From Sphingopyxis sp. (GTDB lineage: Bacteria > Pseudomonadota > Alphaproteobacteria > Sphingomonadales > Sphingomonadaceae): DNA of 43,921 bases. Under the pieces are notes generated by a model. It saw only the letters and a program-made list of their open reading frames with translations, did no database searches and was not told the origin of the DNA. Shown one piece after another: positions 7,826-14,895 of the stretch; the first letter of the stretch is position 1; every line of letters starts with the position of its first letter. The DNA lies in assembly GCA_030148985.1 (NCBI GenBank), contig JASBSJ010000046.1, positions 1-43,921 on the forward strand, in the 5' to 3' direction. Position numbers and translations under genes: made by a program.

Positions 7826-8584
7826 ATGAACGGCCTGTCCCAATTTGTCGGCTTCGCGCCGCTGACGCTCGCCGGCGCTGCCGCGATGACCTTCGGCGCC
7901 GCCTATGTCCGCGGGCTCACCGGGTTCGGCATGGCGATCATCCTCGTGCCGCTGCTCGGACTCATCATGCCGCCGGGCGAGGCGGTGGTGATGGGCATAT
8001 TGTTGCAACTCCTGATCGGCCCCGTCGGCATCGGCATGATCGTCGCCGATGCCGACCGCGCGACCGCCTGGCCGATTGGCCTGCTCGCGATGGCGCTGAC
8101 GCCGCTCGGCATGGTCGCGCTCGATCACACGCCCGCCGACCTCGCGCGGCTGCTCATCACGCTCGCCGCGGTCGCTGCCTTCGTCGCCGTGCTGCTTCCC
8201 AAACAGGCCGAGGGGCACCGGCCCGGCAAGCTCTCGGTCGCGGGAACGGGCATCCTGTCGGGCATCCTCACCGGCTTTGCCGCGATGCCCGGCCCGCCGG
8301 TCGTGCCCTTCTATCTGCGCCGCCGCGTCGAGCCCAGGGTGGCGCGCGCGTCGATGCTGATGATCTTCTTCATGACCGCGATCGCCGGCACGCTCGCGGC
8401 GCTCTGGCTGGGCATCGCCAGCTGGCGGCTGCTGATCGTCGCGCTCATCCTCTTCGCGCCGATGTGGCTCGGCAACCGCGTCGGCGCCAGCCATTTCGGC
8501 CGCGTCCCCCCGCATATCTGGCAGGCGATGGTCGCAGTGGTTCTGGGCGTCGCGGCGGTGTCGGCGGTAGTGCGCCTGATATAG
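7826..8584 (+). CDS. TSUP/TauE-SafE family membrane permease
   Basis: A 252-aa membrane protein with seven to eight hydrophobic segments. The start AAMTFGAAYVRGLTGFGMAIILVPLL and its internal echo AGTGILSGILTGFAAMPGPPVVPFYL are the two repeated helices typical of the TauE/SafE (TSUP) family, which exports or imports small organic anions such as sulfonates and sulfoacetate or takes part in sulfite export. The transported compound is unknown. It follows the HExxH protein by 41 bp on the same strand and may belong to the same transcript. Strongly AT-rich regulatory DNA of the next locus begins right after its stop. Confidence 0.87.
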   Translation: MNGLSQFVGFAPLTLAGAAAMTFGAAYVRGLTGFGMAIILVPLLGLIMPPGEAVVMGILLQLLIGPVGIGMIVADADRATAWPIGLLAMALTPLGMVALDHTPADLARLLITLAAVAAFVAVLLPKQAEGHRPGKLSVAGTGILSGILTGFAAMPGPPVVPFYLRRRVEPRVARASMLMIFFMTAIAGTLAALWLGIASWRLLIVALILFAPMWLGNRVGASHFGRVPPHIWQAMVAVVLGVAAVSAVVRLI

Positions 8585-8591
8585 TAACATT

Positions 8592-8632
8592 ACTATTTTT
8601 AGTGTTGACACTATATTTTCATAGTTTATGCT
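8592..8632 (+). promoter_or_regulatory. Promoter and nested operators of the vapB-like/vapC pair
   Basis: An abrupt AT-rich block in GC-rich surroundings. A -35 TTGACA (8605-8610) and -10 TATGCT (8627-8632) are 16 bp apart. Three dyads overlap them: ACTATTTTTAGT (8592-8603), AGTGTTGACACT (8601-8612, around the -35) and ACTATATTTTCATAGT (8610-8625, the spacer). The repeated ACTA/TAGT half sites suggest cooperative binding by the antitoxin or toxin-antitoxin complex. Such autorepression is general in type II systems; here it is inferred. A strong RBS, AAAGGAG, starts at 8641. Confidence 0.75.
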
Positions 8633-8654
8633 CCTATTCGAAAGGAGCGAGGCC

Positions 8655-9119
8655 ATGGGAAAATATGAACCGCTTGGCGATCATCTTCGGGCGATGCGCG
8701 ACGATCGATGGAACGCGAGCTTTGACGAGATCGAGCATATTCTAGGCTTTCGCCTGCCGAACAGCGCGCGCGAACACCGCGCCTGGTGGTCCAACCAAAG
8801 CGGCGGCAATCACAGTCAGGCGGCCGCTTGGGTGAAGGCTGGATGGGAAACGCGCGAAGTCGATCAGAAACGCGAGCGTATCCGGTTCGAGCGGGTGCAG
8901 TCGTGTGGGCAGGCGGCGACCATATCGGACAGACGGCCGCATTTGAGTGCCGATTTGTGGGTCGAGGCCGCGCGTATCACCGGTATCAAGGATCGCGGCG
9001 AGCTGGAGCGGGCGGCCGCCAGCGCGCTGATCCAGCGCGAAGCGGCGCGGACGCTGGCCTTGATGGGCGGCAGCGATCCCGGCGCGACCGCCGCGCCGCG
9101 CGAGCGATCCGGCGCATGA
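8655..9119 (+). CDS. Fused antitoxin: DUF7662-like domain plus VapB domain
   Basis: A 154-aa protein with two parts. Residues 3-80 (KYEPLGDHLRAMRDD, SFDEIEHILGFRLPNSAREH, HRAWWSN, HSQAAAWVKAGWETREVD, RIRFERV) match a small domain known to me as DUF7662, of unknown function. Residues 97-143 (LSADLWVEAARITGIKDRGE, then LERAAASALIQREAARTLAL and MGGSDPG) match the VapB antitoxin family PF09957. VapB proteins are usually 60-80 aa with only an N-terminal DNA-binding strand and this C-terminal part. The N-terminal DUF here may replace the normal DNA-binding arm. The ATG at 8655 is chosen because AAAGGAGCGAG precedes it. The stop overlaps the toxin ATG (ATGA). Function as antitoxin follows from context and the VapB part. 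Confidence 0.8.
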   Translation: MGKYEPLGDHLRAMRDDRWNASFDEIEHILGFRLPNSAREHRAWWSNQSGGNHSQAAAWVKAGWETREVDQKRERIRFERVQSCGQAATISDRRPHLSADLWVEAARITGIKDRGELERAAASALIQREAARTLALMGGSDPGATAAPRERSGA

Positions 9120-9481
9120 TCCTGATCGATAGCTCGGTCTGGATCGATCATTTGCGCAGCGCCAATGCGGGACTTGCGCTCGTGCTTGCCGAGGGCCGCG
9201 TGGTGCAGCATCCGTTCGTCACCGCCGAACTGGCGCTCGGCTCGCTGGCCAGCCGCGACCGGTTCGTCGCCATGCTTGGCTTGCTTTCGCCCGCGCCGGT
9301 GGTCGAAACCGCGCGCTTGCTCGATTTCATAACAAACCGCCGCCTGTTCGGCACCGGGCTTGGCATGGTCGACGCCCATCTTTTGGCATCGGCCGCCGAT
9401 ATGGGCGCCGCGCGTCTCTGGACCAGCGACCGGCGGCTCGCGGAACAGGCGGAGCGGCTTGGCCTTCTTTATCAATCCTGA
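9116..9481 (+). CDS. vapC: VapC-type PIN-domain ribonuclease toxin
   Basis: A 121-aa PIN-domain protein of normal VapC length. The four acidic residues of the metal-binding active site are visible: Asp5 (MILIDSSVWIDHL), Glu38 (FVTAELALG), Asp86 (GLGMVDAHLLASA) and Asp105 (LWTSDRRL). VapC toxins cleave tRNA or rRNA in the cytoplasm when not bound by antitoxin. The start overlaps the antitoxin stop by 4 bp, so the pair is translationally coupled, with antitoxin made first. The gene is intact. It ends 20 bp from the convergent transporter permease. Confidence 0.93.
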   Translation: MILIDSSVWIDHLRSANAGLALVLAEGRVVQHPFVTAELALGSLASRDRFVAMLGLLSPAPVVETARLLDFITNRRLFGTGLGMVDAHLLASAADMGAARLWTSDRRLAEQAERLGLLYQS

Positions 9482-9501
9482 GGTCAAATCACGCGGCCGA
9501 A

Positions 9502-12003
9502 TCACAAACTCCGCAGCGCCTGCGCCGGTTTCGCCGACAGCAGCGGCCAGCTTCCCGCGATGCCGATCAGGAAAGACAGGCCCGCCCCGCCAATCAGCGT
9601 CGCGCCGACGATCAGCGGATCGGGGGCGAAGGTGAATTCAAACAGGCTGACGACGACATAGCGCGCCGCGATCAGGCCCAGCCCCAGCGCGAGCAGCGCC
9701 AGCACCGCGGCGAGCACAGCATATTCCATCGCCTGCGCGCCCAAAATCTGGCCGCGCGTCGCGCCGAGCAGCTTCAGGATCACGCTGTCATAAACGCGCC
9801 GTTCGCGGCTCGCCGCGATTGCGCCGATCAGCACCGCAATGCCCGCCAGGATCGCGATGCTCGCCGCCGCAGCAATCGCCTGGCTCATCTGGGTGAGCAG
9901 CAGCGTCACCTGGCTGACGACATCGCGCACCGCGATCAGCGATGCCGAGGGGAAGGTACGCGGAATGCTGCGCGCGAGCGATTCTTCGGCGACGCCGTCG
10001 ACGGCCACGGTCGCGACCATATTGTGCGGCGCCGCGTCGAACGTGCCCGGCGAAAAAACGAGCACATAGTTCAGCCCGAAATTGTCCCAATTGACGGTGC
10101 GGAACGATGCGACCTTCGCCTGCACCTCGACCCCCAGCACATTGACCGACAGCGTATCGCCGAGCTTCAGGCCCAGCGTGTCCGCCACCTCCTGCTCGAC
10201 GCTGACCAGCGGCGGCCCCGCATAGTCGGCTGCCCACCAGCTGCCGCCGACCAGCTCGCTGCCGTTTGGAAGGACGGGGCTGTAGGTCAGCCCGCGGTCG
10301 CCGCGCAGCACCCACGCACCTTCGGGCAGTTCGGCGAGTTCATCAACGCGCTGCCCCTTGAATTCGGTGATGCTGCCGCGGAGCGCGGGGATCATGTTGA
10401 TCTCGGCCTGCGCATCGGCCCCGGTCACGATGGAACGGAAGCGCTCCGCGCCGTCGCGCGGCACATCGAGCACGAAGAAGCTCGGTGCGCGCTGCGGCAC
10501 GGTGCGGGTGATTTCGGCGGTGATGCTCGTCTGGATCGCCGCGAGCGCCACGAACAGCGTCAGGCCAAGGCCGAGCGCGACGACGAGCGCGCCGGTCGCG
10601 GCGCCCGGGCGGTGTAGGTTCGCGAGCGCGAGGCGGAGCAGCGGGCGGCGCGGGCGCGGCAGGCGGCTCGCAATGCGGCGCACCAGCCAGCCGAGCGCGA
10701 CGAGGATGAGGAGCAGGCCGGTCGCGGCCCCGACGAAGCCCAGCGCAAACAGCGGCTCGCGCGCGGTGCCGACCGCCAGCGCGACGATCGCCACAAAGGC
10801 CACCGCGACGGCGACCAGCGCGGGCCGGTCGATCCGCGCCGCGCGGTCGACCGTCGCGCGATACAGCCCCGCCGCGGGCACATGCTTCGTCGCCGCGAGC
10901 GGCGGCAGCGCAAAGGCGATGGCGATGAGCAGGCCATAGGCGGCGCTGACCGCGAGCGGCAGCGGATAGAGCGCGAATCCCGGCCGCACCGGCAGCACGT
11001 CGCCCGCGATCCAGCCGATCGCGGCGGGCGCGAGCGCGCCGACCGCCAGCCCCGCGATGATCGATACCGCTGCTACGGCAAGGATCTGCAACCCATAGAT
11101 GCGCAGTACCGTCGCGCTGTCGGCGCCCAGCACCTTCAGCGTCGCCAGTCCCGGCCGCTTGCCCGCGAGATAGCTTGCGACGCCATTGCCAACGCCGATC
11201 CCGGCGATCACCAGCGCGGCGAGCCCGACGAGCGACAGGAATTGCCCCATGCGCTCGATAAAGCGTCGCGTGCCCGGCGCGCCGTTGCTGCGGTCGGTGA
11301 TGTCCCAGCCCGCATCGGGAAATTCGTCGGTCAGCGCCTCGCCGACCGCCTCGGGGTTGGCGCTGTCCGGCAGACGCAGGCGATATTTGCTTTCATAGAG
11401 GCTGCCGGGCTGGATCAGCTGCGTCGCGGGCAGGTCGGAAAGCCCGATGATCGCGACGGGCCCCAGGGTGAAGCCTTCGCCCAGCCGGTCGGGTTCTTCG
11501 GCGATGATGCCGTCGATGCGAAAATTCTTGTCGCCAAACTTCACCGCGCCGCCGACCGCGAGGTCGAGCCGCGAGGCCATATCCTTGCCGATCCAGATCG
11601 CGCCCGCGGGCGGCGGCCCCTGCCGCGCGCCGCTTTCGAGCCGTAGCTGGCCGTAGAGCGGATAGGCGCCATCGACCGCCTTCAGCTCAGACAGCAGCGC
11701 GTCGCCGTCGGGATCGTTCGCCATCGCGCGCATCCGCACCGTGGCCGATGGCGTGCCGACGCGGCGAAAGGCGGCCATCTCCTCGGGCGTGGCTTCGCGC
11801 TGTGGCAGACTGAACTCGACGTCGCCGCCCAGGATCGTCTGCCCGCGCACTTCCAGCTCGGAGGTGATGCCGCGCGTCAGGCTGCCGATCGCCGCGAGCG
11901 TCGCGACGCCCAGGAACAGACAAACCGCGAGCAGCCGCAGCCCGCGGATACGCGCGGCAAGGTCGCGCCGCGCGATCCGCCAGAGCGAGGCGAGGGGTAG
12001 CAT
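9502..12003 (-). CDS. ybbP: FtsX-family ABC transporter permease (YbbP-like)
   Basis: An 833-aa permease of the MacB/FtsX type, twice the length of a single FtsX unit. The N-terminus (SLWRIARRDLAARIRGLRLL, then VCLFLGVATLAAIGSL) gives the first membrane helix, followed by a large periplasmic domain. Helix clusters follow around residues 260-440 (FLSLVGLAALVIAGIGVGNG), and at the C-terminus (AAASIAILAGIAVLIGAIAA; LKLLGATRGQILGAQAMEYA). This layout is that of E. coli YbbP, thought to work with YbbA. The ATG at 12003 matches the family start; an upstream extension would run through an intergenic repeat. Its ribosome binding site is the end of that repeat. Confidence 0.93.
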   Translation of the reverse strand: MLPLASLWRIARRDLAARIRGLRLLAVCLFLGVATLAAIGSLTRGITSELEVRGQTILGGDVEFSLPQREATPEEMAAFRRVGTPSATVRMRAMANDPDGDALLSELKAVDGAYPLYGQLRLESGARQGPPPAGAIWIGKDMASRLDLAVGGAVKFGDKNFRIDGIIAEEPDRLGEGFTLGPVAIIGLSDLPATQLIQPGSLYESKYRLRLPDSANPEAVGEALTDEFPDAGWDITDRSNGAPGTRRFIERMGQFLSLVGLAALVIAGIGVGNGVASYLAGKRPGLATLKVLGADSATVLRIYGLQILAVAAVSIIAGLAVGALAPAAIGWIAGDVLPVRPGFALYPLPLAVSAAYGLLIAIAFALPPLAATKHVPAAGLYRATVDRAARIDRPALVAVAVAFVAIVALAVGTAREPLFALGFVGAATGLLLILVALGWLVRRIASRLPRPRRPLLRLALANLHRPGAATGALVVALGLGLTLFVALAAIQTSITAEITRTVPQRAPSFFVLDVPRDGAERFRSIVTGADAQAEINMIPALRGSITEFKGQRVDELAELPEGAWVLRGDRGLTYSPVLPNGSELVGGSWWAADYAGPPLVSVEQEVADTLGLKLGDTLSVNVLGVEVQAKVASFRTVNWDNFGLNYVLVFSPGTFDAAPHNMVATVAVDGVAEESLARSIPRTFPSASLIAVRDVVSQVTLLLTQMSQAIAAAASIAILAGIAVLIGAIAASRERRVYDSVILKLLGATRGQILGAQAMEYAVLAAVLALLALGLGLIAARYVVVSLFEFTFAPDPLIVGATLIGGAGLSFLIGIAGSWPLLSAKPAQALRSL

Positions 12004-12018
12004 CAGCCGATCCTCCCT
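12004..12018 (-). promoter_or_regulatory. Ribosome binding site supplied by a repeat end
   Basis: Read on the minus strand, AGGGAGGATCGGCTG precedes the permease ATG. The GGAGG core is ideal and the spacing is about 7-8 bases. The GGGAGGA is the terminal inverted repeat of the 12011-12146 element, so the mobile-looking repeat provides the start signal of the gene. Confidence 0.6.
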
Positions 12019-12146
12019 GCCGCGAAGCGGTGGGGAGGGGGACCGTCCGCGAAGCGGATGGTGGAGGGGCCGCGACGTCGGTGCCAATGCCCCTCCGTCA
12101 GCGGCTGCGCCGCTGCCACCTCCCCATGGCTTCGCCACAGGGAGGA
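12011..12146. repeat. MITE-like repeat family A, full copy 1
   Basis: A 136-bp element with long terminal inverted repeats (TCCTCCCTG...GGGGAGG against CCTCCCC...CAGGGAGGA) and inner palindromes (CGTCCGCGAAGCGGATGG; GCGGCTGCGCCGC). It lies between the ATPase and permease genes of one transporter. Related copies: 16409-16537, 35037-35161 and, inverted, 37362-37495; a half copy is at 16199-16227. No coding capacity. Confidence 0.88.
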
Positions 12147-12163
12147 CCGGCCCGCGAGTCCGC

Positions 12164-12862
12164 TCACGCCCGTTCCTCGATCCGCCCATCATGCATCACC
12201 ACCACCCGGTCGCAATGCTCGGCCAGCTCCGGATCGTGGGTGATGATGAGCAAAGTCGCGCCCAGCGCCGCGCGGCGCGCAAAGATCAGTTCGATGATCG
12301 CATGGCCGGTCGCGGTGTCAAGATTGCCCGTCGGTTCGTCGGCAAAGATGATCGCGGGCGAACTGGCCATCGCGCGCGCGATCGCAACGCGCTGCTGTTC
12401 GCCGCCCGACAATTGCGCGGGGTAGTGCGTAAGGCGATGGCCGAGCCCGACCGCTTCGAGCTCGGCAGCAGCGCGGCCGAAAGGATCGGCGATGCCCGCC
12501 AGCTCCAGCGGCACCGCGACATTTTCGAGCGCGGTCATCGTCGGCAACAGATGAAAGGCCTGCAGCACAATGCCGATGCGGCCCCGCCGCGCGCGCGCCA
12601 GATCATCCTCGTCCATCGCCGCGAAATCGAGCCCCGCGACCTTGATCGATCCGCCGTTCGCGCGTTCGAGCCCCGCGAGCACCGCCATCAGCGAGCTTTT
12701 GCCCGATCCCGACGGGCCGAGCAGCGCGACCGATGTGCCCGCGGCGACCTCCAGGTCGACCCCACGCAAAATTTCGACAGGGGCCTTGTCGCTCCCCAAG
12801 GTCAGCGTCACATTATGAGCGGCGATCGCCAGATCCGGCGATAGTCGTGAGGTGTCGGGCAA
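12164..12862 (-). CDS. ybbA: ABC transporter ATP-binding protein (YbbA/LolD type)
   Basis: A 232-aa nucleotide-binding subunit with all expected motifs: Walker A GPSGSGKSS, Q-loop (IGIVLQAFHLLPTMTALENV), signature LSGGEQQR, Walker B IIFADEPTGNLD and switch His in ITHDPELAEHC. It belongs to the LolD/MacB/YbbA group that pairs with FtsX-like permeases. No ATG lies upstream of the domain in a sensible place; a TTG at 12862 fits the length, with moderate certainty. The partner permease follows, separated by 160 bp holding a repeat. It is divergent from the esterase gene, as ybbA is from tesA in E. coli. Together they probably act on membrane lipids or lipoproteins; this is inferred. Confidence 0.9.
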   Translation of the reverse strand: MPDTSRLSPDLAIAAHNVTLTLGSDKAPVEILRGVDLEVAAGTSVALLGPSGSGKSSLMAVLAGLERANGGSIKVAGLDFAAMDEDDLARARRGRIGIVLQAFHLLPTMTALENVAVPLELAGIADPFGRAAAELEAVGLGHRLTHYPAQLSGGEQQRVAIARAMASSPAIIFADEPTGNLDTATGHAIIELIFARRAALGATLLIITHDPELAEHCDRVVVMHDGRIEERA

Positions 12863-12874
12863 GGAGAGAACCCT

Positions 12875-13594
12875 TTGGAAATGAAAACGGCCGGATGGCG
12901 TTCTGCCCTGATATATGGTTGCATCATCGCACTTTGCCAACCGCTTGCCGCGTGCGGCTCGGCGGAGGCGCCACCGGCATCGACGAACGACGGGAAGGCA
13001 GCGCCCAAAACCGCCGCGATTCCCGCCGACGCCCCGCTCGTCATCGCATTCGGCGACAGCCTCTACGCGGGTTACCAGCTTGGGCCCAAAGAAGGACTGG
13101 CGCCGCAGCTTCAGGCCGTGCTCGCCGCCGACGGCGTCATCGCGCGTGTCCAGAATGCCGGCGTGTCGGGCGACACCAGCGCCGCGGGCCGCCAGCGGCT
13201 GACCTATGTCCTCGACAATGCGAAGGTAAAGCCCGCGCTCGTCGTGCTGGGGCTTGGCGGCAACGACATGCTGCGCGGCATCGGCCCCGAGCAGACGCGC
13301 GCCAATCTCGACGCGATGCTCGCCGAGCTTCAGAAGCGCGACATCCCGGTGCTGCTCACCGGCATGATGGCGGCGCCGAACCTCGGCAGCGACTATGCGG
13401 ACAAGTTCAACCCGATCTTTCCCGAACTTGCGGCGAAATATGACGTGAGCTTCTATCCCTTCATCCTCGACAATGTCGTCACCGACAAGGCGCTGATGCT
13501 CGGCGACAATCTCCACCCCAATGCCAAGGGCGTGAAGGTCGTGGCCGAAGGGCTGGCGCCGCTCGTCGAGCAGGCGCTGCCGGAAGCGGAATAG
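12875..13594 (+). CDS. tesA: Arylesterase / TesA-like SGNH hydrolase (lipoprotein)
   Basis: An SGNH-fold esterase of about 239 aa. Block I FGDSLYAGY carries the catalytic Ser, block III has VLGLGGNDMLRG (oxyanion Asn) and block V DNLHPNAKG gives the Asp and His. The N-terminus ALIYGCIIALCQPLAACGSAE looks like a lipoprotein signal with lipobox LAAC, so the enzyme is probably anchored in the membrane facing the periplasm. TesA relatives cleave fatty acyl esters and thioesters and lysophospholipids. Start: a TTG at 12875 lies 8 bases after AAGGAG, and an ATG at 12881 lies 14 bases after it; either gives a good signal peptide. Divergent from the ABC genes. Confidence 0.9.
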   Translation: MEMKTAGWRSALIYGCIIALCQPLAACGSAEAPPASTNDGKAAPKTAAIPADAPLVIAFGDSLYAGYQLGPKEGLAPQLQAVLAADGVIARVQNAGVSGDTSAAGRQRLTYVLDNAKVKPALVVLGLGGNDMLRGIGPEQTRANLDAMLAELQKRDIPVLLTGMMAAPNLGSDYADKFNPIFPELAAKYDVSFYPFILDNVVTDKALMLGDNLHPNAKGVKVVAEGLAPLVEQALPEAE

Positions 13595-13634
13595 GGCGTG
13601 ATCGGTCGGACGGAAACGCTGCTTTCTTTATTTC

Positions 13635-13710
13635 GTCATCCCGGCGAAGGCCGGGATCCCGCCGCTTCGATCTGACGCACCGGCGAGATCCCGGCCTTCG
13701 CCGGGATGAC
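13635..13710. repeat. 76-bp palindromic repeat family B, copy 1
   Basis: Perfect outer arms GTCATCCCGGCGAAGGCCGG and its complement, with a variable centre. Copies at 14808-14883 and 41278-41353 have exactly the same 76-bp length. Here it lies between convergent tesA and ynfA, where it could also act as a bidirectional transcription barrier. Confidence 0.88.
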
Positions 13711-13734
13711 GGGCTACTTAAGAAAGATCACTCG

Positions 13735-14058
13735 CTAACTCCCCCGCGGCCCGAACAATATGATCCCCGCGCCGCTCAGGCATACTGCCGCGCCGATCAA
13801 ATCCCAACGGTCGGGCTTCGCCCCCTCGACGGCCCACAGCCAGAGCAGCGCCGCGACGATATAGACCCCGCCATAGGCCGCATAAGTGCGCCCGGCATGG
13901 TCAGCCTCGACCAGCGTCAGCAGGTAAGCGAACAGCGCGAGCGAGGCGATCCCCGGCACCACCCACCACACCGACTTGTCCATCCGAAGCCACGCCCAGA
14001 AGGCGAAGCAGCCCGCGATCTCCGCCAGCGCCGCGCCGATATATGCAAAAGCCGTCAT
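13735..14058 (-). CDS. YnfA/UPF0060 family membrane protein
   Basis: A 107-aa protein with four hydrophobic helices and almost no soluble part, the normal length for the YnfA family (about 108 aa). Recognisable segments: [20 protein letters not shown] (with the conserved EIAGCF), then [18 protein letters not shown] and [20 protein letters not shown]. The family belongs to the drug/metabolite transporter superfamily and resembles small multidrug resistance proteins. Physiological substrates are unclear. The start MTAFAYIG is used, not the upstream ATG, because conserved family members start there. Gene stands alone, downstream of an outer-membrane protein gene but separated by a terminator. 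Confidence 0.9.
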   Translation of the reverse strand: MTAFAYIGAALAEIAGCFAFWAWLRMDKSVWWVVPGIASLALFAYLLTLVEADHAGRTYAAYGGVYIVAALLWLWAVEGAKPDRWDLIGAAVCLSGAGIILFGPRGS

Positions 14059-14090
14059 GCGCGGCACCGTGCCCCGGCGGCACACAAATG

Positions 14091-14116
14091 AAAAGGGGCG
14101 ACCCGCAGGCCGCCCC
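14091..14116 (-). terminator. Rho-independent terminator after the beta-barrel gene
   Basis: On the minus strand GGGGCG (14111-14116), a 10-base loop and CGCCCC (14095-14100) are followed by TTTTCATTT. It sits 27 bp after the stop of the outer membrane protein gene. Confidence 0.82.
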
Positions 14117-14142
14117 TTCCTGTTTCATCGCTGTCCGAAAGA

Positions 14143-14601
14143 TCAGAAAGCGAAGCCGACGCCGACGACGAAGGTGTCGAAGTCGCCGAAATTCTCGATG
14201 AACTGGTGGCGATATTCACCCTTGGCGTACAGGTTCTGGCCCAGCTTGTGCTGGTAACCGGCACCAACATAGGGATCGTCGATGTCGCCGAAGGTGTAAC
14301 CGCCGGTGGCATAGAGCTTGCCGTTGGCGCCGACCTTGGCACCCGCGCGCGCACCGGCCGAGAACTGGACGTTCGCGCCGTCGACGAGCACCTTGTCGCC
14401 CGCGATTTCGGCGCCGAGGAAGGTCGAGCTGCCGAGGTCGAAGTCATAACCGCCGGCAACGCCAGCCGTGGCTTCGTCCTGGCCGTTGCCGGTGATCAGG
14501 CCGCCGCGAACTTCCACGCGGCCTTCGCCGGCGGGGGCCGCAAGGGCGGGGGTGGCGACAACGGCCGAGAGGAGAGCGGCTGCAACTGCGAATTTTTTCA
14601 T
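14143..14601 (-). CDS. Outer membrane beta-barrel protein (OmpA-barrel-like)
   Basis: A 152-aa secreted protein: signal peptide MKKFAVAAALLSAVVATPALA, then about eight amphipathic beta strands such as GRVEVRGGLITG, TAGVAGGYDFDLG, GLYATGGYTFG-type and GQNLYAKGEYRHQFIENF. It ends in Phe (VGVGFAF), the usual C-terminal signature for BAM-dependent outer membrane insertion. Size fits an eight-stranded porin-like barrel (COG3637 type). The ATG at 14601 is used because AAGGAACG precedes it and the signal peptide starts there. A terminator follows. It probably has its own promoter in the 290-bp AT-rich region upstream. Exact role unknown. Confidence 0.87.
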   Translation of the reverse strand: MKKFAVAAALLSAVVATPALAAPAGEGRVEVRGGLITGNGQDEATAGVAGGYDFDLGSSTFLGAEIAGDKVLVDGANVQFSAGARAGAKVGANGKLYATGGYTFGDIDDPYVGAGYQHKLGQNLYAKGEYRHQFIENFGDFDTFVVGVGFAF

Positions 14602-14807
14602 TTTTCGTTCCTTCATTCTTGACAGGACCACGCCCTTTGGGTCGCGGCCCGGCCCCTAAATGGGGCGCGCGGCTGTCGCTGCAATGAACGGATCGTTCAG
14701 ATTATGACAATTTTCTTACCTGTGTTATTTTTACCACACAGTACAGAATAGCTATGCAATGGCAGAGCCGCGAAATCGGCGGGAAAGCTGGTAATATTTG
14801 AGGTTCC

Positions 14808-14883
14808 GTCATCCCGGCGAAGGCCGGGATCTCGCCGGTGCAGCAGGACGCGATGGTGAGATCCCGGCCTTCGCCGGGATGAC
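14808..14883. repeat. 76-bp palindromic repeat family B, copy 2
   Basis: Same arms and length as the copy at 13635-13710, only the centre differs (CTCGCCGGTGCAGCAGGACG region). It lies 12 bp downstream of the rlmN stop. Confidence 0.88.
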
Positions 14884-14895
14884 GACCTGGTGCGT

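Noticed and set aside
12004..12192. Extension of the permease frame into repeat A
   Set aside because: The extension encodes the palindromic repeat and overlaps the ATPase end. The ATG at 12003 has an ideal RBS and gives the normal N-terminus.
12863..13516. Long N-terminal extension of the ATPase frame
   Set aside because: It is antisense to the esterase gene, which has all SGNH motifs. The ABC domain starts after it.
14720..14741. CTGTGT/ACACAG inverted repeat upstream of the beta-barrel gene
   Set aside because: Only 6 bp arms around a 10-base AT-rich loop. Too weak without a known regulator.
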